A DNA stretch of 64,000 bases from Agromyces subbeticus DSM 16689. Its GTDB lineage: Bacteria; Actinomycetota; Actinomycetes; Actinomycetales; Microbacteriaceae. A model generated the notes under the pieces. That model was not told where the DNA came from, did not search any database, and worked only from the letters and a program-made list of their open reading frames with translations. The position numbers and the translations under genes were made by a program. Shown piece after piece: positions 56,596-64,000 of this stretch (within the stretch, counting starts at the first letter, position 1; every line of letters begins with the position of its first letter). The stretch covers positions 248,001-312,000 of the forward strand of contig NZ_ATXG01000003.1 of NCBI RefSeq assembly GCF_000421565.1, in the 5' to 3' direction.

Positions 56596-56628
56596 TCCCC
56601 CGCGTTCGAAACGCGGGGGATTTTTTTG
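56596..56628 (+). terminator. Rho-independent terminator after vanY
   Basis: Perfect stem CCCCCGCGTT / AACGCGGGGG with a short CGA-type loop and a run of seven T's, one of the clearest terminators in the window. Confidence 0.95.
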
Positions 56629-56647
56629 CTATTCAGTGTTGCTATCT

Positions 56648-56715
56648 ACCGGTACTCATGCTTACTATGTACCAGTAGTCAACGACACCGAGTACTAGTA
56701 CTCACCGACACCGAG
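56648..56715. promoter_or_regulatory. Palindromic operator array upstream of padR
   Basis: The 106-nt region before padR contains the perfect 14-bp palindrome GAGTACTAGTACTC (56690-56703), an imperfect one running from GGTACTC (56651) to ATGTACC, and two copies of GACACCGAGTA (56684 and 56707). This is the likely binding site for the PadR protein encoded next to it. Confidence 0.65.
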
Positions 56716-56734
56716 TAGTGAAAGGAGGGGTTCC

Positions 56735-57085
56735 ATGGGCAAGCAGACGACCGAGATGCTGAAGGGCACGCTCGAGGGCATCGTGCTCGCGATCCTGGCG
56801 GTGCAGCCGGCCTACGGCTATGAGATCACCGCGCGGCTCCGCGACCAGGGCTTCTCCGACATCGCCGAAGGCACCGTGTACGCCCTGCTGGTCAGGATCG
56901 AACAACGCGGCTTCGTCGACGTCGAGAAGGTTCCGTCAGAGAAGGGGCCGCCGCGCAAGGTCTACACGCTGAACGCGCTGGGCAGCGAGTACCTCGACGA
57001 GTTCTGGGTGACCTGGAGTTTTCTCGCGGAGCGCATCGAACAGCTCCGCAGCCGCATCGAACGCACGAACGAAGAAGGAGAGTAG
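56735..57085 (+). CDS. PadR-family transcriptional regulator
   Basis: 116-aa winged-helix repressor. MLKGTLEGIVLAILAVQPAY then GYEITARLRDQGF and EGTVYALLVRIEQRGFVDVE are the PadR DNA-binding domain, and PPRKVYTLNALGSEYLDEFW the wing. AGGAGG precedes the ATG at 56735. It heads an operon with a DUF1048 gene and an ABC exporter, the usual set-up for drug-responsive PadR-controlled efflux. Confidence 0.92.
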   Translation: MGKQTTEMLKGTLEGIVLAILAVQPAYGYEITARLRDQGFSDIAEGTVYALLVRIEQRGFVDVEKVPSEKGPPRKVYTLNALGSEYLDEFWVTWSFLAERIEQLRSRIERTNEEGE

Positions 57086-57087
57086 CC

Positions 57088-57458
57088 ATGGCTGCGAAGT
57101 GGTACGAGCTGATCACCGGATCGCTCGAAGACAAGAAGGAGTACCGCAAGTACAAGGCCCGCATCGCGGCCCTGCCCGAGCCCTACGGCACCGCCGCCAA
57201 GGCCTTCGAGCGCTACTTCATGTACAACGGCGGCATCACCGACGGCGACCCCGCCGTGATGACCACGATGCTGAACGACTTCGCCGACCTGTGGGAGCGG
57301 GCGGCCGTCGACCAGACGCCGGTCGAGGACATCGTCGGCGACGACCCGGTCGAGTTCGCCGAGGTCTTCGCCGCGGCATACGCCGGCAAGCGCTGGATCG
57401 ACAAGGAGCGCAACCGCCTCACTGAAACCATCAAGAATCTCGAACGAAAGGACGAACG

Positions 57459-57462
<4 letters not shown>
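57088..57462 (+). CDS. DUF1048 protein
   Basis: 124-aa soluble protein with KWYELITGSLEDKKEYRKYK, ARIAALPEPYGTAAKAFERY and DFADLWERAAVDQTPVEDIV. DUF1048 proteins routinely lie between a PadR regulator and ABC transporter genes; the biochemical role is unknown. It starts 2 nt after padR and overlaps the next gene (ATGA). Confidence 0.9.
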
Positions 57463-58297
<835 letters not shown>

Positions 58298-58301
<4 letters not shown>

Positions 58302-59062
58302 CCGCCCACGTCCTCAGCGACACCCGCGTTCTCACGGGCCGATCGCTGACCCACATCCTCCGCAGCCCCGACACGATCATCACGACCGCGGTCACCCCGA
58401 TCGCGTTGATGCTCCTGTTCGTGTACGTGCTCGGCGGCGCGATCAACACCGGATCCGACGAGTCGTACATCAACTACATGCTTCCGGGCATCCTGCTGAT
58501 CACGATCGCGTCGGGCATCGCGTACACCGCGTACCGGCTGTTCCTCGACATGCAGAGCGGCATCGCCGAACGCTTCCAGTCCATGCCGATCGCGAGATCG
58601 AGCGTGCTCTGGGCGCATGTGCTCACGTCGCTCGTCTCGAACATGATCTCGGTCGCGATCGTCATCGGCGTCGCGTTCATCATGGGGTTCCGCACCGGGG
58701 CATCCGTCGGCGCCTGGCTCGCGGTCGTCGGCATTCTCGTGCTCTTCACCCTCGCCCTGACCTGGCTCGCGGTGATCGCCGGGCTCTCGGCGAAGACCGT
58801 CGACGGCGCGAGCGCGTTCAGCTACCCGCTGATCTTCCTGCCGTTCATCAGCTCGGCGTTCGTGCCGACCACCTCGATGCCCGGCCCGGTCGCCTGGTTC
58901 GCCGAGAACCAGCCGGTGACCTCGATCGTGAACTCGATCCGCGACCTGTTCGCTCAGGAACCGGTCGGCAGCGACCTCTGGATCGCCCTCGCCTGGCTCG
59001 TCGGCATCCTCCTGGTCGCCTACGTCTGGGCCATCACGATCTACCGTCGCAAGATCAGCTGA
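58298..59062 (+). CDS. ABC transporter permease (DrrB-like, ABC-2 type)
   Basis: 254-aa integral membrane protein with six predicted helices. It has SLTHILRSPDTIITTAVTPI, the ABC-2 family YMLPGILLITIASGIAYTAY and ERFQSMPIARSSVLWAHV, and the terminal WFAENQPVTSIVNSIRDLF. With the ATPase it forms a probable small-molecule exporter regulated by PadR. ATG at 58298 overlaps the ATPase stop. Confidence 0.92.
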
Positions 59063-59117
59063 GGTCGAGCACTGTTCGCAGGCGCCACGACGAAGCAACG
59101 GATGCCGTCCGCTCCCC

Positions 59118-59591
59118 TCACAGGGATGCGGGCGGCTTTCGTCGTGCCACCGTGTCTTCCCCGTGCGCGAGGATCTGCTCACCCGCGGCGACGTACCCGT
59201 CGAACAGGGCGATGACCTCGTCGAGCCGCTGCCGGGCGACGGGCTGCTCGTCGACGAGCCCGCGACCGGCGTGCAGGGCATCGATCAGGGTGCGGGCCCT
59301 GCGGTGCGATGCCTCGAGCAGGGCGTCGAGTCCTCGCGTCGCCTCCAGCAGCAGGCGGCGACTTCCGCGCTGGGGGATGCTGCGGGCCAGCCCCCACGCC
59401 ACGAGCTCGCGGGTCGACGTGCTGACCTGCCCTTTGCTGAGTCGCGCCACCTCGGCGAGGTGATCGAGTGAGACGGGCTCCTCTTCGAGCAGCAGGGCGC
59501 CGTAGACGCGCCCGGTCGCTCGCGACAGGCTCCACGACGCGAGCAGCTCGCCGACCGCGTCGATGAACTCGTGCTCCGCCGCCGGCGTCAT
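59118..59591 (-). CDS. GbsR/MarR-type transcriptional regulator
   Basis: 157-aa winged-helix protein: FIDAVGELLASWSLSRATGR, VYGALLLEEEPVSLDHLAEV then ARLSKGQVSTSTRELVAWGL. This is the GbsR-like MarR subfamily. It overlaps the upstream hydrolase gene (stop 59588, start 59591), and the palindrome at the promoter of that operon is its probable target. Confidence 0.85.
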   Translation of the reverse strand: MTPAAEHEFIDAVGELLASWSLSRATGRVYGALLLEEEPVSLDHLAEVARLSKGQVSTSTRELVAWGLARSIPQRGSRRLLLEATRGLDALLEASHRRARTLIDALHAGRGLVDEQPVARQRLDEVIALFDGYVAAGEQILAHGEDTVARRKPPASL

Positions 59592-60394
59592 TGCGCCGCC
59601 CCGATCGATGCGAGGAACCGCAGCAGTTCGGCGGTGACGGATGCCGCGGCATCCTGACTCACGATATGGCCCGCGTTCGGCACCACCAGCTCGACGACTC
59701 CGTCGTGACGCGCCCACGCGGGCATGGCGGTCGCGATGTTGCCCGTGCGATCGTCGGCGCCACGGACCAGGCACAACGGCAGCGGCGTGCGGTACGACGC
59801 GTCGGGCGCGACGAAGCTCGTCGTCGCGCGCCAGATGTCGAGGAACTCCGCCTTCGTCACCTGGCCGAAGGCGCGCTCGGCATCTCGCCGCGCGAACGCG
59901 GAGGTGGCGGAAGCCGCCGCCATGACCCGGGCAAGCCGCTTCGCCGGAATGAGGGCGAGCCCGGGTGCAGCGAGGCGCAGCAGCTGCCGGTCGAACCAGT
60001 TCAACGGACCGGTGTTCCACGTGGAATCGAGCACCGCGAGGCCCGAGTAGTCGCCCGGGCTCAGCCGCACCATCGCCTGGGCGAGATTGCCGCCGAGAGA
60101 GTGGCCGACGAGCACGGGCCGCTCGAGTTCGAGTGCGGCGATCAGTGCGGTGGCGTCGTTGATGAGCAGCTCAGCGGTGAGCGCGGAGGTGTTCGGGCGC
60201 GACCGGCCGTGACCCCGCAGGTCCACGAGCACCACCCGGCGACCTGTCGCGGCGACGGCCTCGGCCTGATCGGCGAACATCACGTGGTCAGCGCCGGCAC
60301 CGTGCAGGAAGAGCACCGCGGGCTCGGCGCCGCCGGAGTCGGCGAAGGCCAGGGAGCATCCGCTGATCGGAAGCCGCTGGTCTATATTCAGCAT
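59588..60394 (-). CDS. Alpha/beta hydrolase
   Basis: 268-aa alpha/beta-fold hydrolase: FLHGAGADHVMFADQ (oxyanion HG), VDLRGHGRSRP, VLVGHSLGGNLAQAM (nucleophile Ser), CLVRGADDRTGN (Asp) and VPNAGHIVSQ (His). The substrate is unknown. The ATG at 60394 (MLNIDQRLPISG) lies inside the palindromic operator; a longer frame to 60451 would overlap the next gene. With TATATT as -10 in the operator, the message may be leaderless. Confidence 0.85.
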   Translation of the reverse strand: MLNIDQRLPISGCSLAFADSGGAEPAVLFLHGAGADHVMFADQAEAVAATGRRVVLVDLRGHGRSRPNTSALTAELLINDATALIAALELERPVLVGHSLGGNLAQAMVRLSPGDYSGLAVLDSTWNTGPLNWFDRQLLRLAAPGLALIPAKRLARVMAAASATSAFARRDAERAFGQVTKAEFLDIWRATTSFVAPDASYRTPLPLCLVRGADDRTGNIATAMPAWARHDGVVELVVPNAGHIVSQDAAASVTAELLRFLASIGAAQ

Positions 60395-60407
60395 TTTCTG
60401 AATATAG
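60382..60407. promoter_or_regulatory. Palindromic operator over the hydrolase start codon
   Basis: CTATATTCAG, a 6-nt spacer CATTTT, then CTGAATATAG: a perfect 10+10 inverted repeat. The spacer holds the ATG (minus strand) of the hydrolase gene, and the arm supplies a TATATT -10. The likely ligand is the GbsR-type regulator encoded second in the same operon. Confidence 0.8.
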
Positions 60408-60411
60408 CCGA

Positions 60412-61290
60412 TCAACCGAGTTGCCGGACCCGGCATCGCGGGCACCAGCACCGCACCGCCGAACGATAGCGGCGGTACGCATCACCGAAACGAGACTCGA
60501 GGTCGGCCTCTTCGAGCGGCCGAACAACGTAGTTCCAGACGAGCGAACCCGCGACCGCATAGACGACGACCAGCCACGACGAGAGCATGAGACCGACCGC
60601 GGCGCCCTGCACGATGCCCGCCATCGCCATCGGGTTGCGCACGAACCGGTAGGGGCCGGCGATCACGAGCCGGTTCGGCATCGCCGCAGGGAGCGGGGTG
60701 CCGTTGCCGCGCGTCGACATCGCGGCCGCCGACCAGAGGCCGAGCGCGCTCGCGAGCACGAACACCACGACGCCGACGGGCACGGCGATCGAGGGGAACG
60801 GCACCGAGAGCTCCCAGCGTCGTTCGAAGAAGGTCACCACGAGTGGGAACACCCCGAGGAAGAGTCCCCAGAACGCCAGGATCTGCAGGGCGGTGACCGC
60901 CACGTGCGTCGTCGCTGCCGCGGAGCTGTTCGCGGGACGGAAGGCGAACGGGCCGATGAGCATCCACTCGGTCGGGACTCGCCCGAGCAGCATGAGGCTC
61001 AGGGCGAGCACCGAGCCGCAGGATGCCCCGACCATCAGCAGCACTCCCCAGCCCGCCTCGCTCGTGATCGTCGCGAACAGCGCGAGGGCGAGGGTGACGA
61101 GGATCGTCCAGGCGGTGCCGACGATCGCGGCAGGCCGCAGGCCGAACGCGGCCAGTGCTGAAGCGCCGACGAACAGCGGGATGTCGAGGATGGCGACGAC
61201 GACCGCATCGAGGCTGCCGAGGGTGGCCTCGCGGATGAAGGGCGAGAGCAGCACGCCGAGCCACCACGCAGCGCCCGCGACGGCCTGCAC
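60412..61290 (-). CDS. Isoprenylcysteine methyltransferase-like (PEMT/ICMT) membrane protein
   Basis: 292-aa polytopic protein. The C-terminal part has the ICMT/PEMT methyltransferase pattern: VIAGPYRFVRNPMAMAGIVQ and YVVRPLEEADLESRFGDAYR. The N-terminal half consists of several TM helices. It ends RCWCPRCRVRQLG. The first available start is the GTG at 61290. It lies 17 nt upstream of the hydrolase operon on the same strand. Substrate unknown. Confidence 0.8.
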   Translation of the reverse strand: MQAVAGAAWWLGVLLSPFIREATLGSLDAVVVAILDIPLFVGASALAAFGLRPAAIVGTAWTILVTLALALFATITSEAGWGVLLMVGASCGSVLALSLMLLGRVPTEWMLIGPFAFRPANSSAAATTHVAVTALQILAFWGLFLGVFPLVVTFFERRWELSVPFPSIAVPVGVVVFVLASALGLWSAAAMSTRGNGTPLPAAMPNRLVIAGPYRFVRNPMAMAGIVQGAAVGLMLSSWLVVVYAVAGSLVWNYVVRPLEEADLESRFGDAYRRYRSAVRCWCPRCRVRQLG

Positions 61291-61328
61291 CGCGAAGTAC
61301 GCCCGACCCCAGCTCGCGGGCGGAGGCG

Positions 61329-61769
61329 TCAGCTGACGGCCTTGCGCACGAGCTCGGTGACCTTCTGCTCGACCGCGGGGGTCCAGTTGCGCACCGCGAA
61401 GCCCACGCCCCAGATGTCGCCGTCATCGAGAGCGGCCCGGTCTTCGAAGCCGATGGTCGCGTAGCGCGTCTTGAACTTCTTCGCGGCCTGGATGAACACG
61501 ACGATCTTGCCTTCGGCATTCGCGAAGCCCGGCATTCCGTAGTAGGTCTTCGGCATCAGGTCGGGGGCGACCTCGGTGACGACCTTGTAGAGGCCCTCGG
61601 CCAGCGCCTTGTCGTCGGGTTCCATCTCGTCGATGGCATCGCGCACCGCCTTGTCGCCGGCGGCCCGGTTCTTGCCGGCCTTCTCCTGCTCGCGAAGCTC
61701 CTTGGCGCGCTGCTTGACGGCGTCGCGTTCGTCTTTGCTCAGCCCGCTTGAGGTGTCAGTCGTGGCCAT
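61329..61769 (-). CDS. DUF1801 (iron chaperone/YdhG-like) protein
   Basis: 146-aa protein: a Lys/Glu-rich N-terminus (LSKDERDAVKQRAKELREQE) followed by a DUF1801/YdhG domain (APDLMPKTYYGMPGFANAEG and KFKTRYATIGFED). The function is not established. The ATG at 61769 follows GGGAG; a longer frame adds eight residues. Confidence 0.82.
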   Translation of the reverse strand: MATTDTSSGLSKDERDAVKQRAKELREQEKAGKNRAAGDKAVRDAIDEMEPDDKALAEGLYKVVTEVAPDLMPKTYYGMPGFANAEGKIVVFIQAAKKFKTRYATIGFEDRAALDDGDIWGVGFAVRNWTPAVEQKVTELVRKAVS

Positions 61770-61883
61770 CGTGGGTCTCCCTCGTCGAATCATCGGCGTG
61801 CCGCCCGTTCGAGCGACAACGAACTCAGGTTAGGCCGGGGCATCCGGCGCGCGCTTCTCCGATCCTGCCCGATGGGGGCCCCA

Positions 61884-62243
61884 TCATTGCGGGCCCGCCG
61901 GATGCGCGAGGTCATAGGCGCGGGAGACCTTCGCCGGGACGACCATGCGCCAGGCATCGACGACGAGCTCGCGGGCCTCGGCCGGCTCCAGGACCGCAAG
62001 ATCGGCGTGGACCCAGTTGAAGCGCAGATCCGAGTCCGAGGGCATCTGAAACTTGCGCGGGTTCCCAGCGACGAGCGCCGCCCGCTCCTCCTTCGGGAAG
62101 GCGAACCCCATCACGCTCTCGTCGAGGGAGAACGCGACGTAGACCATCCGACCGACGCGGAACTTCAATCGCCCGCGCACGGTGGCATGGTAGGAGCGCT
62201 CCAAATCTGCGCCCAGCACTCGAACGTCGTCGATGACCGCCAT
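61884..62243 (-). CDS. MmcQ/YjbR-family protein
   Basis: 119-aa protein with GRMVYVAFSLDESVMGFAFP, RAALVAGNPRKFQMPSDSDL then RFNWVHADLAVLEPAEAREL, matching the YjbR/MmcQ fold. DNA-binding has been proposed for the family, but the role is unknown. Confidence 0.78.
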   Translation of the reverse strand: MAVIDDVRVLGADLERSYHATVRGRLKFRVGRMVYVAFSLDESVMGFAFPKEERAALVAGNPRKFQMPSDSDLRFNWVHADLAVLEPAEARELVVDAWRMVVPAKVSRAYDLAHPAGPQ

Positions 62244-62266
62244 GTCTACAGCCTCGCAGCAATCGA

Positions 62267-62878
62267 TCAGAAAGTTGCGTAGTCGGGGCGGCCAGCGGGC
62301 CGATACGTCTGAATCATCACTCCCTTCGAATCGGAACGCGAGTCGACCAGGTTCATCGCGACATCCCGTCCGGAGTCAGCGAAGAGGCGTGCCCCCTGCC
62401 CAAGTACCACGGGGACGATGATGAGTTCCATTTCATCGACGAGGTCCTTCTCGAGGAGCCACTGGATGAGACGACTGCTTCCGTGTACTTGGAGTTCGCC
62501 GTCGCCACTCGCTTTCAGTTCCGTGACGGCGGCGAAGAGGTCCTCTCCGAGGACTGCAGTGTTCGCCCATTCCGGTTCCGTCAGCGTTCTGGACGCCACG
62601 TACTTCGGCTTGGAATTCAGGGCCATCCCAATCGGGTGCCGTTTCAGATCCTCGATAGTGCCCCAAAAATCGAGGAGGATCTCGTACGTTCGGCGACCGA
62701 AAAGGAATGCGTCGGCACGCTGGAACGTCGTGGCAATGTGGTCCCGGGTCGTGTCGTCACCCGCTCCCCTCGCCCATCCACCGCGTTCGAACCCGCGCTC
62801 GCGGTCCTCGGAAGTTGGGCCGCCATTGCCCTGAGTCACTCCGTCCAGAGTGAGCTGCGTGATCGTCGTAAGTTTCAT
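62267..62878 (-). CDS. Dihydrofolate-reductase-like (RibD C-terminal) protein
   Basis: 203-aa protein of the RibD-C/DfrA-like family: MKLTTITQLTLDGVTQGNGG, DAFLFGRRTYEILLDFWGTI, KYVASRTLTE and DEMELIIVPVVLGQGARLFA. These are NADPH-binding reductases of unknown substrate. The ATG at 62878 has GGAG 9 nt upstream; an ATG at 62893 would add five residues. Base use looks slightly less GC-rich than in the neighbours, which may mean acquisition. Confidence 0.85.
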   Translation of the reverse strand: MKLTTITQLTLDGVTQGNGGPTSEDRERGFERGGWARGAGDDTTRDHIATTFQRADAFLFGRRTYEILLDFWGTIEDLKRHPIGMALNSKPKYVASRTLTEPEWANTAVLGEDLFAAVTELKASGDGELQVHGSSRLIQWLLEKDLVDEMELIIVPVVLGQGARLFADSGRDVAMNLVDSRSDSKGVMIQTYRPAGRPDYATF

Positions 62879-62995
62879 TGCTTTGTTCTCCATGTCTCGG
62901 CACCAGCCACTTCGGGCAGCACTCATCAACTCAACGAACGACACCGCCCAGATTCGACACCAGCCAGACGAATGCATTCGGGCGGTGACCCCGCG

Positions 62996-63289
62996 CTACG
63001 CCAAGGCGTGTGCGATGATCGCCGCGCCGAGGACGGCGACGATGCCGTTGCCCACGACGGGTGTCCACCGCTTGAGCCCGGCTCCCGACTTCCGCCGCAT
63101 CCCTGCCCCGAGCACGACGAGGAGCACTTGCCAGCTCAGCGATGCGATGCCGACCGCGGCGACGAAGACTGCTGCGGCGACCGGTGATGCGATCGTGTCG
63201 CCGAGGCTCGTCACGAGCGCTGCGAAGTACAGCAGGGTGACGGGGTTAGACCCGGCTCGCGCTGCGCTGAGTGCCGATCGGCTTGTCAT
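62996..63289 (-). pseudogene. N-terminally truncated LysE/RhtB-type exporter
   Basis: About 97 codons carry only the C-terminal half of a LysE-type amino-acid exporter: SAARAGSNPVTLLYFAALVT and FVAAVGIASLSWQVLLVVLG, ending GNGIVAVLGAAIIAHALA. The usual first three TM helices (about 105 residues) are missing; the upstream sequence is unrelated and leads into the divergent monooxygenase promoter. Confidence 0.65.
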
Positions 63290-63326
63290 CGCTTGTGCGG
63301 GCGGCCTAAGCTGGTCGCGCGATATC

Positions 63327-63341
63327 AGAATACACCGTTCT
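63327..63341. promoter_or_regulatory. Small inverted repeat in the monooxygenase promoter
   Basis: AGAA, 7 nt, TTCT, overlapping a TATTAT -10-like hexamer (63341-63346) about 60 nt upstream of the monooxygenase start. It could be the operator of an unidentified regulator. Confidence 0.35.
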
Positions 63342-63407
63342 ATTATCGAACATCGACGAGCAGCCCACAGTGCAGTCGAGCAACCCACAGCGCAGTGAGG
63401 AGAAGCC

Positions 63408-64000
63408 GTGCAGTTCCACCACTACGGCTACGTGTCGGGCGACCCGCGGGTGCAGCCCGCCGCCGGTGTCGGCATCGACCGACCCGAAGAGCTGCCCGAT
63501 GAGGTCGACGTGCTCATCATCGGCTCCGGCCCGGCCGGCATGGTGGCCGCGGCACAGCTCGCGCAGTTTCCGGGTGTCGCGACCCGCATCGTCGAACGCC
63601 GCCCCGGTCGCCTCGCGATCGGTCAGGCCGACGGAATTCAGGCGCGCAGCGTCGAGACCTTCCAGGCATTCGGATTCGCCGAGCGCATCATCGCCGAGGC
63701 GTACCGCATCACCGAGATGGCGTTCTGGAAGCCCGACCCCGAGCTCCCCCGTAACATCCACCGCGCCGCTGTCACGCCCGACGACCCCACAGGCATCAGC
63801 GAGTTTCCGCACCTCATCGTGAACCAGGCGCGAGTGCTCGACTACTTCGCCGAGTTCGCGCGCAATTCCCCGGCGCGCATCACGCCGGACTACGGCTGGG
63901 ACTTCGTCGGGCTCGACATCGCGCAACCGGCCTCCGACGGTTCCCTTCCCGATCATCCGGTGACGGTCACCCTCGAGCGCGTCACGGGTGTCGGCATCGG
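63408..64000 (+). CDS. FAD-dependent monooxygenase (phenol 2-monooxygenase/PheA-TfdB-type), N-terminal part
   Basis: Class A flavin hydroxylase cut by the window end after about 197 residues. Visible: the FAD-binding DVLIIGSGPAGMVAAAQLAQ near residue 34, ERRPGRLAIGQADGIQARSV then ETFQAFGFAERI, and LIVNQARVLDYFAEFAR. The wording is typical of phenol and 3-hydroxybenzoate hydroxylases, but the substrate cannot be fixed from this part. The GTG at 63408 has AGGAG 5 nt upstream. Confidence 0.88.
   Translation, partial: MQFHHYGYVSGDPRVQPAAGVGIDRPEELPDEVDVLIIGSGPAGMVAAAQLAQFPGVATRIVERRPGRLAIGQADGIQARSVETFQAFGFAERIIAEAYRITEMAFWKPDPELPRNIHRAAVTPDDPTGISEFPHLIVNQARVLDYFAEFARNSPARITPDYGWDFVGLDIAQPASDGSLPDHPVTVTLERVTGVGI

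Noticed and set aside
60015..60030. TGTTCCACGTGGAATC, parS-like
   Set aside because: Four mismatches to the consensus including core positions, inside the hydrolase coding sequence and 43 kb from parB.

Overview
The window is a high-GC actinobacterial chromosome segment centred on the replication origin. Gene content and order (gyrA-gyrB-DUF721-recF-dnaN-dnaA | rpmH-rnpA-yidD-yidC-khpB-rsmG-parA-parB, then trxA/trxB/murJ, pcnA, rpsF-ssb-rpsR-rplI, dnaB) and protein style point to Microbacteriaceae, perhaps an Agromyces-like genus; the genus is a guess from recall, not a search.

Region 1 (1-11.3 kb) is the conserved origin core. Genes left of dnaA read leftward and genes right of rpmH read rightward, as expected for a bidirectional origin. 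The candidate oriC lies between dnaN and dnaA, and a few more DnaA-box-like words lie between dnaA and rpmH. Region 2 (10.6-17.2 kb) is the chromosome-partition locus: six parS-type palindromes, ParB, and a ParA carrying an unusual disordered extension of about 340 residues. The rsmG-parA gap is nearly 3 kb of apparently non-coding DNA with IS5-type transposase debris and a degenerate 17-bp tandem repeat. Region 3 (17.3-30.7 kb) is housekeeping: Ddl, an aminotransferase, a thioredoxin system, MurJ with its DUF6049 partner, CCA-adding enzyme, the S6-SSB-S18-L9 operon and DnaB. A second dense DnaA-box cluster, including exact TTGTCCACA and TTATCCACA, lies just upstream of dnaB.

Region 4 (30.7-37.7 kb) is an accessory island of small unrelated genes (zinc-ribbon-like protein, small membrane proteins, two lipoproteins, a CPBP protease, a GNAT, a DUF4037 protein). 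They are separated by at least seven copies of an imperfect element of about 70-97 bp (called R1 here) bounded by TGTAGG/CCTACA, plus two copies of a second element of about 112 bp (R2). The one-element-per-one-or-two-genes layout looks like a cassette array, but no recombinase is visible. Region 5 (37.7-46.2 kb) encodes two large secreted modular enzymes, a metallophosphoesterase and a GH92-type mannosidase, with shared C-terminal modules; the GH92 reading frame is broken by a one-base shift.

Region 6 (46.6-51.3 kb) has an Ohr/OhrR pair, fragments of several genes, an RraA-like protein, membrane proteins and a secreted CAP-domain protein. Region 7 (51.3-56.6 kb) is a complete glycopeptide-resistance-type cluster: vanH-D-Ala:D-Lac ligase-vanX, convergent vanRS, and a vanY-like carboxypeptidase. 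Two matching operator-promoter blocks place vanHAX and vanY in one VanR regulon. Together these genes would replace D-Ala-D-Ala by D-Ala-D-Lac in cell-wall precursors while the housekeeping Ddl remains at 17.3 kb.

Region 8 (56.7-64 kb) holds a PadR-DUF1048-ABC exporter operon, an alpha/beta hydrolase-GbsR operon whose start codon sits inside a palindromic operator, several small metabolic or unknown genes, a truncated LysE-type exporter, and the start of a flavin monooxygenase cut by the window end.
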